From: Acidobacteriaceae bacterium
Lineage (GTDB): Bacteria; Acidobacteriota; Terriglobia; Terriglobales; Acidobacteriaceae
Direction of reading: 5' to 3'
Assembly: GCA_003152695.1 (NCBI GenBank)
Contig: PMAT01000090.1
Location: forward strand, 55,048 to 119,047
Length of the DNA: 64,000 nt
How positions within the stretch are numbered: the first letter of the stretch is position 1; each line of letters begins with the position of its first letter. The position numbers were made by a program, and so were the translations under genes. The notes under the pieces are model-generated. The model saw only the letters and a program-made list of their open reading frames with translations. It had not been told where the DNA came from and did no database searches. Positions 24,220-33,484 of the stretch are shown piece after piece.

Positions 24220-24660
24220 CTACTTCACCAACAAAACCGGACAATGCGCATAGCGCAGCACCCTTTCGGACACCGATCCAAGCATCATCTTCTGAAACAG
24301 CGACGTGCCCCTTCGTCCGACGATGATCAGGTCCACTTGCTCGGTCTCGGCGCGATGGATGATCTGCTCCCCAGGATGGCCGACGACGATATCCGTCGCG
24401 ATCTCAACCCCATGCGCCTGCCCCCGTTCCACCACGCGCTTCAATCCGATTTCAAAATGCTCGCGGGCGTCATCCAGGACTGCCTCCAGTTCGACTGAGG
24501 TGGCCGGTTCGGGAAGTCTGGCTACGGCGAGGACAGAGACGGCCGACTTCTGGCAAATGCCGAACCTGATAGCCAGATCGACGGCCTTCTCCGCCAGCGG
24601 CGATCCGTCATAGCCGACCAGAATCTTCCGAAAATACGGGGTCTCGATGTTCAAGGGCAT
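24220..24660 (-). CDS. Universal stress protein (UspA family)
   Basis: The 146 residues have the Usp fold: a hydrophobic first strand ILVGYDGSPLAEKAVDLAI, then a C-terminal ATP-binding GRRGTSLFQKMMLGSVSERV ending VLRYAHCPVLLVK. The GxxG-x9-G-S motif suggests an ATP-binding member. It is a soluble stress protein. It lies nine bases downstream of the antiporter stop on the same strand, so it is probably cotranscribed and linked to ion or pH stress. Start ATG 24660. Confidence 0.93.
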   Translation of the reverse strand: MPLNIETPYFRKILVGYDGSPLAEKAVDLAIRFGICQKSAVSVLAVARLPEPATSVELEAVLDDAREHFEIGLKRVVERGQAHGVEIATDIVVGHPGEQIIHRAETEQVDLIIVGRRGTSLFQKMMLGSVSERVLRYAHCPVLLVK

Positions 24661-24668
24661 ATGTCCTC

Positions 24669-25886
24669 CTACTCAGCCTCAGCCGACACTTCAGAGACCG
24701 GGGATGCGCCGATTTCTCGATGAGGTTTATGCTCCGGCTTGGGCAACAGGTGCCGAGGCAAGAAAAACGCATTCGCAATTACGGTCGGAATCACAGCGGA
24801 GCCAATCACGGTCGCTACCAGATGAGAGTATTGGGCTTGAGTAATGACGTTGTGATTCAGTCCAAACAGCGCAGAGATCGTGCCGAAAGTCAGTCCCGTG
24901 GACATCATCAGCGTGTAATACAGGCCCTCTTCGTGCTGATAGCGGAAGGCCCTGACCGTCGGGAACAGGCCTACCATCTTGGAAAACATCTTGGCAAAAA
25001 AGAGGACCACGAACACCAGAGGAGCCCCCGCCAGGGTCGGAACAGAGACGAAGGACCCGGCACGAATGAAGTAGAACGGGGTGAGAAGTCCGAATGTCAA
25101 GGTTCTTAGCCTCCGCACCAGGGAGTGGTCCTTGCCAACCGTGCCGGCCAGCACGATTCCAATCATATAAGCAGGAAGGACAGGTTCACTTCCCGCCCAC
25201 GCTGCCAAGCCGCCCATGGCAAACAGAAAGAACAGCAGGAACTTGGCTTCCAGCTCGGAGACTCTACCTCCATACTTCGCAAAGAACCGGGGCGTCAGGA
25301 ATGGAAGCAGAGTGAATGCACCCGCACAAACGAGCACGAAAACCAGCGTTTTGTAGGTGAACGGTGAAAAGATCAGGCCGAGTGCAATCACGGTCCCGAG
25401 GTCGTTGACGAAGCAAGAGGCCAGAATTGCCTTGCCGAAGTCGGTTTTGTTGAAGCCGAGTTCGAGCATCACGGCATAGACCACCGCGACGGATGTGGTG
25501 CTGAGGGCCACCCCAGCCAACTCGCTGGCCCGCCAATTCCAGTGCAAAACGTAGTACGCGATGAGTGTGCAGCCGATGAACGGCCCGAAAAATCCGACTA
25601 GGCCCACCCCCACCGCCTCTTTCCACTTGGTCCGAAAGATAACAGGGTCGAGTTCTGCTCCTGCGAGAAAGGTCAGAACGATTGCTCCGGTCCCGGCGAG
25701 GAACGCGATCCAACCCGTTTTGGCACCGAGCCCACCCTGTATAAGGAATGCTCCGATGATGAGCTGGGCGACGGTGCCAACGACGATCTCGGTTAGTGCG
25801 GTCGAGATCTTGAACCAGATCGCAAGCAGAGTTGCGAGCAGGGCGAGCCCAACCCAAAGCGCTGCGAGAACCCACACGTTCTCCAT
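24669..25886 (-). CDS. Cation:proton antiporter, CPA2/KefB type
   Basis: The 405-residue protein has about twelve membrane segments with family features: FLAGAELDPVIFRTKWKEAV, TTSVAVVYAVMLELG and the paired acidic region SCFVNDLGTVIALGLIF. The aspartate in the last motif is a candidate ion-binding residue. Members exchange Na+ or K+ for H+ across the inner membrane. No C-terminal TrkA-N domain is present. It is preceded by a 126-bp structured leader, one of two copies in this locus, which probably controls it, and followed by a Usp gene. The transported ion is not determined by sequence; regulation by an ion-sensing RNA is plausible. Confidence 0.92.
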   Translation of the reverse strand: MENVWVLAALWVGLALLATLLAIWFKISTALTEIVVGTVAQLIIGAFLIQGGLGAKTGWIAFLAGTGAIVLTFLAGAELDPVIFRTKWKEAVGVGLVGFFGPFIGCTLIAYYVLHWNWRASELAGVALSTTSVAVVYAVMLELGFNKTDFGKAILASCFVNDLGTVIALGLIFSPFTYKTLVFVLVCAGAFTLLPFLTPRFFAKYGGRVSELEAKFLLFFLFAMGGLAAWAGSEPVLPAYMIGIVLAGTVGKDHSLVRRLRTLTFGLLTPFYFIRAGSFVSVPTLAGAPLVFVVLFFAKMFSKMVGLFPTVRAFRYQHEEGLYYTLMMSTGLTFGTISALFGLNHNVITQAQYSHLVATVIGSAVIPTVIANAFFLPRHLLPKPEHKPHREIGASPVSEVSAEAE

Positions 25887-25956
25887 CGAACTTTTGCTCC
25901 TAAATTATTTCTGGAAACTCGCCGGAGAGACATGACTCCGCGACAAGTCTTCCTCG

Positions 25957-26082
25957 TCAGGAGTCATCATCTGTCCCGGTAAGAGCAGGAGAGGACAGCG
26001 GTTCGGGGTGAACTCCTTCACCCTTGGCTAAGAGTTTATTGATAACCCCCAAGAATGGCGAAGTCAAGCTGGTTCGGTCACT
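25957..26082 (-). promoter_or_regulatory. Leader RNA copy 1 (riboswitch candidate) upstream of the antiporter
   Basis: This 126-bp unit is repeated at 26316-26441 with a few substitutions. In the minus-strand transcript it forms a strong hairpin, GGGTGAA-GGAG-TTCACCC, and a second one closed by CTGTCC/GGGACAG, with the loop of the second varying between copies while the arms are constant. It ends 70 bp before the antiporter ATG. Position and conservation of paired segments fit a cis-regulatory RNA, possibly of an alkali-ion class. No consensus was matched. Confidence 0.6.
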
Positions 26083-26275
26083 TCTCCGGAGTTCTGTTTT
26101 TCTTCATAAACTTCTGGTACAAACCCGCGGCGAAGAAGTACAAACATGCTCCCAAGACAATCTTCCAAACAATCCCCCCACCGCCATGCCATCGGAGCGC
26201 GCAGTAAACCCCGATCACCAGACTGATTACGATTAGAAAGTCATTGAGATCATCTGGTATTTGGTTCATAGGCAT
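26078..26275 (-). CDS. Small two-helix membrane protein
   Basis: From ATG 26275 the product is 65 residues with two hydrophobic segments (DFLIVISLVIGVYCALRW and IVWKIVLGACLYFFAAGLY) and a basic C-terminus KKNRTPEK, so it should sit in the inner membrane. The track start (TTG 26311) gives a leader of charged residues and is less likely. It lies between two copies of the structured leader, copy 2 upstream and copy 1 beginning at its stop, in the same strand as the antiporter. It may be an accessory or modulatory subunit, or a protein with its own role. No family is recognised. Confidence 0.6.
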   Translation of the reverse strand: MPMNQIPDDLNDFLIVISLVIGVYCALRWHGGGGIVWKIVLGACLYFFAAGLYQKFMKKNRTPEK

Positions 26276-26315
26276 CAGATGCCATCGTGACAGAAAGAGA
26301 AAAACTCCCAACCAT

Positions 26316-26441
26316 GTCAGGAGTCATCATCTGTCCCGGCAAAAAGCAGGAGAGGACAGCGGTTTGGGGTGAACTCCTTCACCCTTGGCTAAGAATTCAT
26401 TGATAACTCCCAGGGATGGCGAAGTCAAGCTGGTTCGTCAC
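26316..26441 (-). promoter_or_regulatory. Leader RNA copy 2 (riboswitch candidate) upstream of the small membrane protein
   Basis: This is the second copy of the 126-bp unit at 25957. It preserves both hairpins and the flanking GATGATGACTCCTGAC end, while the 15-nt loop differs. It ends about 40 bp before the probable start of the small membrane protein. Confidence 0.6.
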
Positions 26442-26602
26442 TGGGTACTGTCCTATTAGGGAGTTGCTGCACCCAAAGCCGGGATGGCAAGGGTGAGCTG
26501 TTGGGCGATAACATCGATGGCCGGTTCCACACGCTGGAGCGCGAGCAGAAAATCGATGCGCTATTGCAGGAGATCAAGGCAAGAAAACGCCTGAGCGCCT
26601 AG
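26442..26602 (+). pseudogene. Short 3' gene fragment without start
   Basis: A frame ending in TAG at 26600-26602 reads DGKGELLGDNIDGRFHTLER and EQKIDALLQEIKARKRLSA, with normal coding character (amphipathic helix) but no start codon and no upstream gene. It looks like the C-terminal stub of a lost protein. The interval from here to 26799 contains nothing else I recognise. Confidence 0.35.
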
Positions 26603-26799
26603 CCTCGGAATAGCGTCTCGCCGCGGCAGGCAATCAGGAGAAAGCCGGTCCTGAAGATTCTGGACGAATGGCAACGCCCTGGCGCATTTCGCTTACAATG
26701 AACCGTTGCGCATGCAAGTATCGGACATGTGCAACGGCAGCACTCCGGAACGGTTCTAACCTATTGCGCGCGCCCGCGTCGCATCGCTTGAGGTGAACC

Positions 26800-27087
26800 A
26801 TGCAGAGTTGGAAGAAGGCAATTGTATTTGGCTCCATCGGCGTCGGCGCCGTGCTGGTCATCACCCGCCGCCGTCCTCTCGGAATGGCTCTTGCGGCGGC
26901 CGGTCTCGCGGTGCTGGCCTCGGAGTATCCCGAGAAATTCGAAGCGGTGTGGGAAAGCGCCCCTGAGTACTTGCAAAAGGGCTTGCAGATTTTCTCCACG
27001 CTGGAAAAAATGGGAGAAGGCTTTGCCGAGGAAGCGGAACGGCGGAGCGTCAGCGCCTGGCGCGATCTGCGGGCGCACAGCTCGTGA
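26800..27087 (+). CDS. Small hypothetical membrane-associated protein
   Basis: The 95-residue product has a first hydrophobic segment (AIVFGSIGVGAVLVI), a basic break RRRP and a second one (GMALAAAGLAVLASE), followed by an amphipathic helical tail (FEAVWESAPEYLQKGLQIFS). It could be a hairpin inserted in the inner membrane. A GAGGTG ribosome-binding site precedes the ATG. It is convergent with the SufT-like gene. Not a family I can name. Confidence 0.65.
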   Translation: MQSWKKAIVFGSIGVGAVLVITRRRPLGMALAAAGLAVLASEYPEKFEAVWESAPEYLQKGLQIFSTLEKMGEGFAEEAERRSVSAWRDLRAHSS

Positions 27088-27103
27088 AGGCGGCCTTAAA
27101 ACT

Positions 27104-27430
27104 TCATTCAATTCCCAATTGCTTACGCGCCTCGGGACTGAGCCGCTCGGGCGTCCATTGCGGATACCACACGATGTTGACCGTGGCGTTGCCCACGCCC
27201 GGCATCCGCAACAGGCGCTGCTGTACCGAATTGCTGATCTCCTGGTGAGACGGGCAGCCGGGCGCAGTCAGCGTCATTTCCACTTCGATGTCTTCGCCCT
27301 GCAGGTTGGGAGTTTCCGTCGGTTTCATCCGCACTTCATAAATCAAACCGAGATCGACGATGTTCACCGGGATCTCGGGGTCGTAACACTCTTTGAGTGC
27401 TGAGATGACATCTTCCTGGGTCAGTGCCAT
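27104..27430 (-). CDS. sufT: SufT-like MIP18/DUF59 iron-sulfur assembly factor
   Basis: The 108-residue protein is a single MIP18-type domain: LKECYDPEIPVNIVDLGLIY is the family signature with the DPEIPVNIxDLG motif, and TLTAPGCPSHQEISNSVQQR carries the conserved cysteine. These factors help maturation or transfer of Fe-S clusters in the cytoplasm. No suf cluster is adjacent, but a cysteine-desulfurase-like gene is present 14 kb away. The start ATG is at 27430. The product is short and complete. Confidence 0.88.
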   Translation of the reverse strand: MALTQEDVISALKECYDPEIPVNIVDLGLIYEVRMKPTETPNLQGEDIEVEMTLTAPGCPSHQEISNSVQQRLLRMPGVGNATVNIVWYPQWTPERLSPEARKQLGIE

Positions 27431-27529
27431 GCGAACCTCTAACTCTAGTCTAACGGGAAACGGCTGGGCCCGTCTTGAGGCTCGCCGTCAAAACATGTGG
27501 GGCTGGAACACTACCCGCAGTCGGGAACA

Positions 27530-29158
27530 TCAGAGTTCAGCGGCTTGGGGACGCTGCTTTCTGCCGCGTTCAACCGTGCCTGACGACTCCTCGAATCGCG
27601 GCCCTGGGTGGATGGTTTCAATGCGGCGATGGTGCTCGGCATCGCTGGGCACCGTCCAGCCATTCTCCTGTTCGACGACGCGTACGATGGCCAGACTTTG
27701 GTTGTGCAGCGCCAATCCGCCTGTCGTCACCGACACTTCGTTGCGCTCCCAGGTCCGGGCCAACATGTCGTTCCTCACTTGCGATACCAGCCGCGGAGCA
27801 TCGCTGGAGGCGATTACGACGCCGCGGTCAGCCTGCCCGGCAGGCGTCAACACGATGAAACGTGCGCTCAGGACTTTCGCGTCGAATCGCCCAAAAACAA
27901 ACTGGAAGACTTCTGGATGCTCCGGAATCCCCCCATCGCCGGCATAGTTCACCACGTATTCTTCATCGACCGTATCGCCGGGCGAGAGCGCCGGCAGCGC
28001 GTTCCGAAGATTCTCTGCATCAAGCTTCATCGCAGTGACGCTGCCGTCGGAATGGAGGGTCCGCAGTTGCAATATCTGCGTACCATGGGGCAGATTGGTT
28101 CCTGCGAAACGCTCGATGTCCTCTGCACTTGAAAAACGAGTAGCGGTGTGAACATACAGCGAGACGCTGCCATCGGGCCGCGCAATGGCGACGTGATCGT
28201 TTACCAGCAGGATGGGCGCGCCAGTGAATTGCGCGGCAGTCGCCTGCATGACTTGGGCGGCATCGTGGCGATAAGGGGCGTAGAAGTCTTTCGCGTCGGC
28301 AGCCGGATCGTCGCTACTGGCGGCAGCCAGACGACGGTACGCGGGAGCGTTTGGCGCAATCCGCAACCAGGCGGCGGCAGCCTGTTCCGCGCCGGGATCG
28401 TCACCCGCCAGTTGCAACTCACCAACGAGCATCAGCCGCGCCGAACGGTTCAACGGGGCCGCCGCCAGCAATTGCTGAAGCACCCGTGCCGCGTCGCCAT
28501 GGCACTCCTGGGCAGCCAAGGACTGCGCATAGGCCAGCGATTGGGGAGCGCACCCGTCCAACTTCTGCTGTGCAGCGGCGGCCTCCCCGAATTGCTGCCG
28601 GCTGCGATAGAACATCATGGCGTTGTTGGACGTCTCGCACGAGGGATGCTCCGCCAAACGCCGCGACCAGTTCAACGCCGCTTGGCCTTCAGATTCCGCC
28701 AGCCCCGGATCGCCAGCGATTGCGCCGCCTAATGTCTCCAACGCTCGGATGTCGTTGGGTCTCGCTGCCAGTACACATCGGGCAAACTTGGCCGCCTCGG
28801 CCAGATGCCCGCCAGCCAACGCCCGCTCGCCGAGCGCCTGATAGGCAGCTAAGGTTCCCGGCGCTAGCGATCGGACGACCCAATTCCACGCCTGAAGGCC
28901 TTCCAGTGCCGCGGGATTCTTGCGCGCCCACGACTGGGCCAACAGAAACTGCAGGGCGACCGAATGTGAAGCCGATGGCAGCGCACCGATTTGCTCGATC
29001 GCCGTTCCAAACTCCCCGTCGGCGTAGGCAGCCGCAGCCAGATCGTAAGTCAACTCCTCCACCGACAGCTTGGCGCTTGGTGGAGTGGATACCTCCGAGG
29101 TTGAAGGCGATACTGCAATCCTTAGCGGCGTGGCGCCGCCGGCGAATTTCGCCATCAC
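27530..29158 (-). pseudogene. DUF3857-containing protein, second part of a split and shortened gene
   Basis: The 542 residues hold a helical repeat (TPR-like, LAAYQALGERALAGGHLAEA) to about 290 and a DUF3857 domain (YVHTATRFSSAEDIERFA through DEEYVVNYAGDGGIPEHPE) towards the end. DUF3857 proteins normally continue into a transglutaminase-like domain, which is missing here. The frame begins with a GTG overlapping the stop of the preceding ORF, and the repeat and beta parts look like one protein split by a frameshift or small deletion. I think it is broken at the front and truncated at the end, though a two-protein arrangement is possible. Confidence 0.55.
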
Positions 29159-30081
29159 GCGGTGTGGACCAGCTTGCCATCCACGTAAATTTCCAGCGCC
29201 CCAGCACTTTCAAAGCGCACGGTCCATGCTCCCGCGGCGAGCGAGGCAAAATGCCCGGCCGCATAAAAAATTCCCCGAGTCGGGAGATAGGGAGGCAAGC
29301 TTATGATGCCGCCGGGAAATTGGAAATTCTCCACCGCGCGGTTGTCATAAGACGCCTGCGTCAAATCGTCATTCGGCGAGATCGAGAGCTGGTCGAAGTC
29401 GAGCAACGGATGCCGGCCCAGCGGGCCCACAATGCGCCACTCGGTTAAGACACCCGAGGCGTGCGCGAGGGCCACGGGATCGAGTCCCCGAGCGCCATCC
29501 ATCGCGGCGTGCAGCAGCGCAGCGTTCAGTTCCGGCCAAGCCTCGCTGGAGTTTGCCAACAGCATTTGCAGGCGAGGGATGGCTGCACGAAACTCGGGCG
29601 TGTTGGCGGCCGACTCCCGCAGACGAGCTGCCGCTAACCGTACTCGTGGATCTTGCCTGGCCGCGCCACCGATTTCGCACAGACGCAGGGCCGCGTTCAC
29701 CATGGTGGCCTGGTCGGCATCGAGGGCCGCGGCTTCCATCTGCACAAACAATGCTTCGGCGTCGCGATGGTCGCGTCGCCAGGCGCGGTCCGCTAGTTGA
29801 AGCGCACGGACGAGGTCGCCGTTCACAAACATCGCGGTCGCAGCCGAGCGCGAAAGCGTCGATTCGGAAAGCGGTTCGGCGTGAGCCGAGATGGTTCCAG
29901 CGGAGCCGATGCGCGCGTCAACGCGAGGCTGCGTGACCGCAGGAACACTGTCGTGTTCCAGGCGCGCGAGCGTCCGATTCTGTGTGGAAGCCGGCATGGC
30001 AAGCGCCATGGCAGCCCATAGAACCGATATTGCAGATGTTGCTCTCACCCAGTAATCTCGGCGTACTACAATGCCGTGCAC
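29155..30081 (-). pseudogene. N-terminal part of the split DUF3857 gene
   Basis: The 308-residue frame starts with a hydrophobic signal-like region (ISVLWAAMALAMPASTQN) and continues with helical repeats (ADRAWRRDHRDAEALFVQME) and a beta-rich end (SAGALEIYVDGKLVH). The C-terminal motif resembles the PA14/beta-jelly-roll piece normally preceding the helical repeats in DUF3857 proteins, and the downstream ORF resumes in another frame. The start codon is uncertain. Together the two frames give an exported protein of about 850 residues. Confidence 0.55.
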
Positions 30082-30314
30082 CGCAACGGCCGCCCGTCAC
30101 AGCGGTTTACGGACCTTTTTCTCGGAGGAGTTAAGGAAGACTAACCGATAGGGACGGAATTGTGAAACAGAAATTCCGCAGCCGCTGTATCACTTCCCGG
30201 TAGTGGGCTGGTGTATCGGCCCCGGATGCGCAACCTCGGGCAGATAACTTAATCGGGCCTGAGGAATGGGCCTTAGACGCTAGACTTCTGCATCCAACCT
30301 TGCTTGTAAACGCT

Positions 30315-31013
30315 ATGTCGAAAACCATCAAGATCATTCAGGTCGTCTTGCTCGGGGCAATCATAGCCGCGGGCATCAACTTATTTCTCTACCTGCGCGA
30401 GCGTCGCTCCGGTCTGGCAGAGCCGAAAAAAACGGAAGTTGCGCTTGATCCCGACTACTACGTCACGCCCAAGAAGCTGCATCCGCAAGACCTGAAGGAC
30501 GCGAAGGAATTGACCCGCCAGCCGGTTTGGATTCGCGAGGGCTACCGCTTTACCTATTATCCTTACGCCGGGCACACGGACTTCCAGCACTCCGCTGGAA
30601 CATTAGGTCCAATCGAGAAGCTCGATATCAAAGACGTTGTTATCGATCGCGCGCCCGACTCCGGCAGCGACAAACAGGTGATGGCCGTATTTGAGAAGGA
30701 CGGCAAACGTTTCGCGTTTCCCATCGGAGTGGTGGAGAACGGCAATTACAAGATCTATTCCGACGATATCCTCTTCATTCAGGATCCGCACGAGCTGTAC
30801 AAGCATTGGCCCGCCGAGGTGTGGAAGCTGATCGACGCCCATCAGATGCAGCCCGGAATGAATGAATTGCAGGCTTCTTTCGCAATTGGAATGGGAGTGC
30901 CCGAGGGATCGGGCTTGTCGAATCCCCGCATTGTCGACTACCCGAACCATGGCCATCCCCTGCGCGGGACCTACACCAACGGGAAAGCGACGCAAGTTCA
31001 GCCCGGTTCGTAG
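30315..31013 (+). CDS. Membrane-anchored hypothetical protein
   Basis: From ATG 30315 the 232-residue product has one N-terminal membrane helix (IIQVVLLGAIIAAGINLFLYL) and a large soluble part. The mature region has LDPDYYVTPKKLHPQDLKDA and FRTYYPY-like tyrosine-rich stretches, with VMAVFEKDGKRFAFPIGVVE in the middle. The track's TTG start at 30300 adds five residues only. The protein is probably in the periplasm or outer face of the inner membrane. It lies upstream of the quinone-oxidoreductase gene but is separated by 67 bp. I do not recognise the family. Confidence 0.7.
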   Translation: MSKTIKIIQVVLLGAIIAAGINLFLYLRERRSGLAEPKKTEVALDPDYYVTPKKLHPQDLKDAKELTRQPVWIREGYRFTYYPYAGHTDFQHSAGTLGPIEKLDIKDVVIDRAPDSGSDKQVMAVFEKDGKRFAFPIGVVENGNYKIYSDDILFIQDPHELYKHWPAEVWKLIDAHQMQPGMNELQASFAIGMGVPEGSGLSNPRIVDYPNHGHPLRGTYTNGKATQVQPGS

Positions 31014-31080
31014 GGACCGCGCCATGCAAACTTGGCCGTCTCTGCGTAGAATCTGGTAGGAAATTTGTGCGCAGGAGGAA

Positions 31081-32049
31081 ATGATGAAAGCTATCCGAGT
31101 CCACGAATTCGGCGGTCCTGAAGTTATGAAATTGGAAGATGTCCCCGATCTTCAACCCGGTCCCGGACAAGTTGTGGTGCGCATCCATGCCGCTGGCGTG
31201 AACCCAGTCGAAAGCTACGTCCGCACCGGGACCTACGCGATGAAGCCCACGCTGCCTTACACCCCGGGCACGGACGGCGGTGGCGTCGTCATGGCGGTGG
31301 GACCGGGCGTCAAGCGAGTGAAGGCCGGTGACCGCGTTTATACCACCCTCCCTAACAGCGGCACGTACGCCGAGCAGGTCCTGAGCAATGAAGCCCAGGT
31401 GCATCGCCTGCCCGACAATGTGAGCTTCGAGCAGGGCGCAGCCATGGGCGTTCCCTACGGCACGGCGTATCGCGGATTGTTTCAGCGTGCCGAGGCGCAG
31501 CCCGCGGAGACCGTCTTGGTTCACGGCGCCAGCGGCGGAGTCGGTAGCGCAGCCGCGCAACTTGCACGCGCCGCTGGTATGACGGTCATCGGGACTGCGG
31601 GTAGTGAGCGCGGACTCGAATTAGTAAAGAAGGAGGGCGCGCACCACGTTCTCAACCATGCCTCCGACGGCTATCTTGACGAGTTAATGACGCTCACCGA
31701 TGGCCGTGGTGTGGACGTGATCCTGGAGATGCTGGCGAACAGGAACCTGGCCAAGGACCTCACGGTGCTTGCCAAGAAAGGCCGTGTAGCGGTAATCGGA
31801 AGCCGCGGCGCAATTGAGATCGATCCGCGTAATGCCATGGGCCGCGAGGCCGACATCCGCGGCGTCACGCTCATGAACACTTCCGAGCAGGAATATAAGG
31901 CCATGCACGCCGCTCTGGTCGCGGGTCTGGAGAATGGAACGCTGCGTCCGGTGATCGGGCAGCGGATTCCGCTGGCCGAGGCGCCGCGCGCACATGTCGA
32001 GATCATGAAGCCGTCAGGCGCGCATGGAAAGATCGTTCTGGTGCCGTGA
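31081..32049 (+). CDS. NADPH:quinone reductase, zinc-independent MDR family
   Basis: The 322-residue protein has a GroES-like N-terminus (IRVHEFGGPEVMKLEDV, GVNPVESYVRTG) and a Rossmann nucleotide-binding domain with HGASGGVGSAAAQLARAAG. It lacks the zinc ligands of alcohol dehydrogenases, which places it with quinone oxidoreductases (QOR-like). The reaction is NADPH-dependent reduction of quinones or alpha,beta-unsaturated carbonyls in the cytoplasm. A very strong AGGAGGAAATG context gives two possible ATG starts, at 31081 or 31084. It has no functional partner nearby. Confidence 0.93.
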   Translation: MMKAIRVHEFGGPEVMKLEDVPDLQPGPGQVVVRIHAAGVNPVESYVRTGTYAMKPTLPYTPGTDGGGVVMAVGPGVKRVKAGDRVYTTLPNSGTYAEQVLSNEAQVHRLPDNVSFEQGAAMGVPYGTAYRGLFQRAEAQPAETVLVHGASGGVGSAAAQLARAAGMTVIGTAGSERGLELVKKEGAHHVLNHASDGYLDELMTLTDGRGVDVILEMLANRNLAKDLTVLAKKGRVAVIGSRGAIEIDPRNAMGREADIRGVTLMNTSEQEYKAMHAALVAGLENGTLRPVIGQRIPLAEAPRAHVEIMKPSGAHGKIVLVP

Positions 32050-32142
32050 CTGCCGCACAATTTGGCGACAGAACTCACTCCACTGCGACAGGCACGGGAT
32101 CCCCCTGACAACAGGCATGAGGACAGCTCTGTCAACACAACC

Positions 32143-32334
32143 TCAGAAGGCTGCGTGCACCGGCGCCTGCACCCTATCGAGGATCGCCTCCAGCACCGTG
32201 CAGCGATGACGCAATTCGGTCCTGAACTCGTAGTGATGGGCTTTAGCGATCTCTCGCAATAGATGCGTCTGGTGTTCTTGCAGGAGATTTATAAGCAGTT
32301 CTTCTTCTTCCGCGGTCAACCGGAGTTCCATCAT
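32143..32334 (-). CDS. Small helical hypothetical protein
   Basis: The 63-residue product starts at the ATG 32334, preceded by GGAGG, rather than the track's GTG. It is rich in glutamate and leucine (LRLTAEEEELLINLLQEHQT) and predicted to form two helices, with a short histidine-rich part (KAHHYEF). This compact, charged pattern occurs in several acidobacterial small proteins. No function is known. It lies alone and converges with the quinone reductase. Confidence 0.6.
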   Translation of the reverse strand: MMELRLTAEEEELLINLLQEHQTHLLREIAKAHHYEFRTELRHRCTVLEAILDRVQAPVHAAF

Positions 32335-32536
32335 GGCGACCTCCACCCAATTACTTGTTCACAAGGCAATTGTAGGCTTTCGCGTCCAACTTGCAACGGC
32401 GCAGTTGCGCCCCCACGCTTGCCCAAGGAATAGGTTTGTACCTACTTGGCGCCGTGAAACTGGATAGGGGTGTCCATTCGGATTCGCCCAGGCCGCACAT
32501 GCCGCTGCGCTTGCACTGCGCCGTTACAATCGAGGC

Positions 32537-33484
32537 ATGCGCCGCCTGACCTGCCGATGCTTCACCGTGATCGTAGTGTGCTTGGTAGCATTGCACGCTG
32601 TCGCAGGAGACTCAGGCACCTCGGGGTTGCAGAAAGCGGTTGCGCGGGCCATGGTGGGCCGTCGCGGCGCGGCGGTAGTCGTCGATGTCCAATCTGGACA
32701 CGTCCTGGCAGCTTACCATCTCGATGTCGCCGCTCGTCGCGTGGTGCATCCCGGCTCCAGCATCAAGCCCTTCACCCTGCTGGCGCTGCTGCAAGCGGGA
32801 AAGCTCGACGCGCACACCGCGCTCATGTGCAAGCGCACGGTTTCCATCGGCGGACGCAAGCTCGACTGCACCCATCCTGCAACTCCGGAGCCGCTGGTCC
32901 CGGCGAGCGCGCTGGCGTATTCCTGCAATTCGTACTTCACCAGCGTCGCCACCCGCCTGACGCCCGCACAATTGCGCGACAGTTTTGTGCGCTCCGGCTT
33001 CAGCTCTCCTACCGGACTGGCGCCGCAGGAAGTCGCCGGAAGCGTTGCCCTCGCCCACTCTCCGGAGGAATTGCAACTGCAAGCTATCGGCGAGTGGGGA
33101 ATCAGCGTAACTCCGCTGGAGTTGCTACACGGCTATCGCGACCTGGCCGCGCTCGCTAACAGCGATCCGAACGAGAAGCTCTTGCCAATTCTTGAAGGCT
33201 TGCAACAATCCGTTACGTACGGCATGGGACGCATGGCACAGCCGGATGCGCCAATGAAAGTCGCGGGCAAGACTGGGACCGCGATGGCTGACGAGGGTCC
33301 GTGGACGCATGCCTGGTTTGCCGGTTATGCGCCCGTAGAGAGTCCCCAGATTGTGCTGGTCGTGTTTCTGGAAAAAGGGCATGGCGGCACGGATGCCGCC
33401 AGCGTCGCGCGCGAGATATTCTCCGCCTTCGCGGTCGATCACGGCGCTGGGGGCGCCGCAGCCGCACAAGGAGCGCGGAAGTGA
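32537..33484 (+). CDS. Stand-alone penicillin-binding transpeptidase
   Basis: A signal peptide or anchor (FTVIVVCLVALHAVAG) precedes a penicillin-binding domain with all three motifs: SSIK at 74-77, SCN at 129-131 and KTGT near 244. No glycosyltransferase or dimerisation domain is present, so it is a mono-domain PBP of 315 residues, shorter than class B PBPs. It should crosslink or trim peptidoglycan in the periplasm. Its stop overlaps the start of the SpoIID-like gene (GTGA), so the two products are coupled. The neighbouring alpha-2-macroglobulin suggests envelope defence, as in PBP1c-A2M pairs. Confidence 0.85.
   Translation: MRRLTCRCFTVIVVCLVALHAVAGDSGTSGLQKAVARAMVGRRGAAVVVDVQSGHVLAAYHLDVAARRVVHPGSSIKPFTLLALLQAGKLDAHTALMCKRTVSIGGRKLDCTHPATPEPLVPASALAYSCNSYFTSVATRLTPAQLRDSFVRSGFSSPTGLAPQEVAGSVALAHSPEELQLQAIGEWGISVTPLELLHGYRDLAALANSDPNEKLLPILEGLQQSVTYGMGRMAQPDAPMKVAGKTGTAMADEGPWTHAWFAGYAPVESPQIVLVVFLEKGHGGTDAASVAREIFSAFAVDHGAGGAAAAQGARK

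Noticed and set aside
25957-26082. Assignment of the leader to the c-di-AMP (ydaO) riboswitch
   Set aside because: Some words resemble it, but I could not place the expected conserved blocks; left as an unclassified candidate.
33301-33480. N-terminal extension of the SpoIID-like ORF
   Set aside because: It lies inside the PBP gene in another frame; the overlapping GTG at 33481 gives a proper signal sequence.
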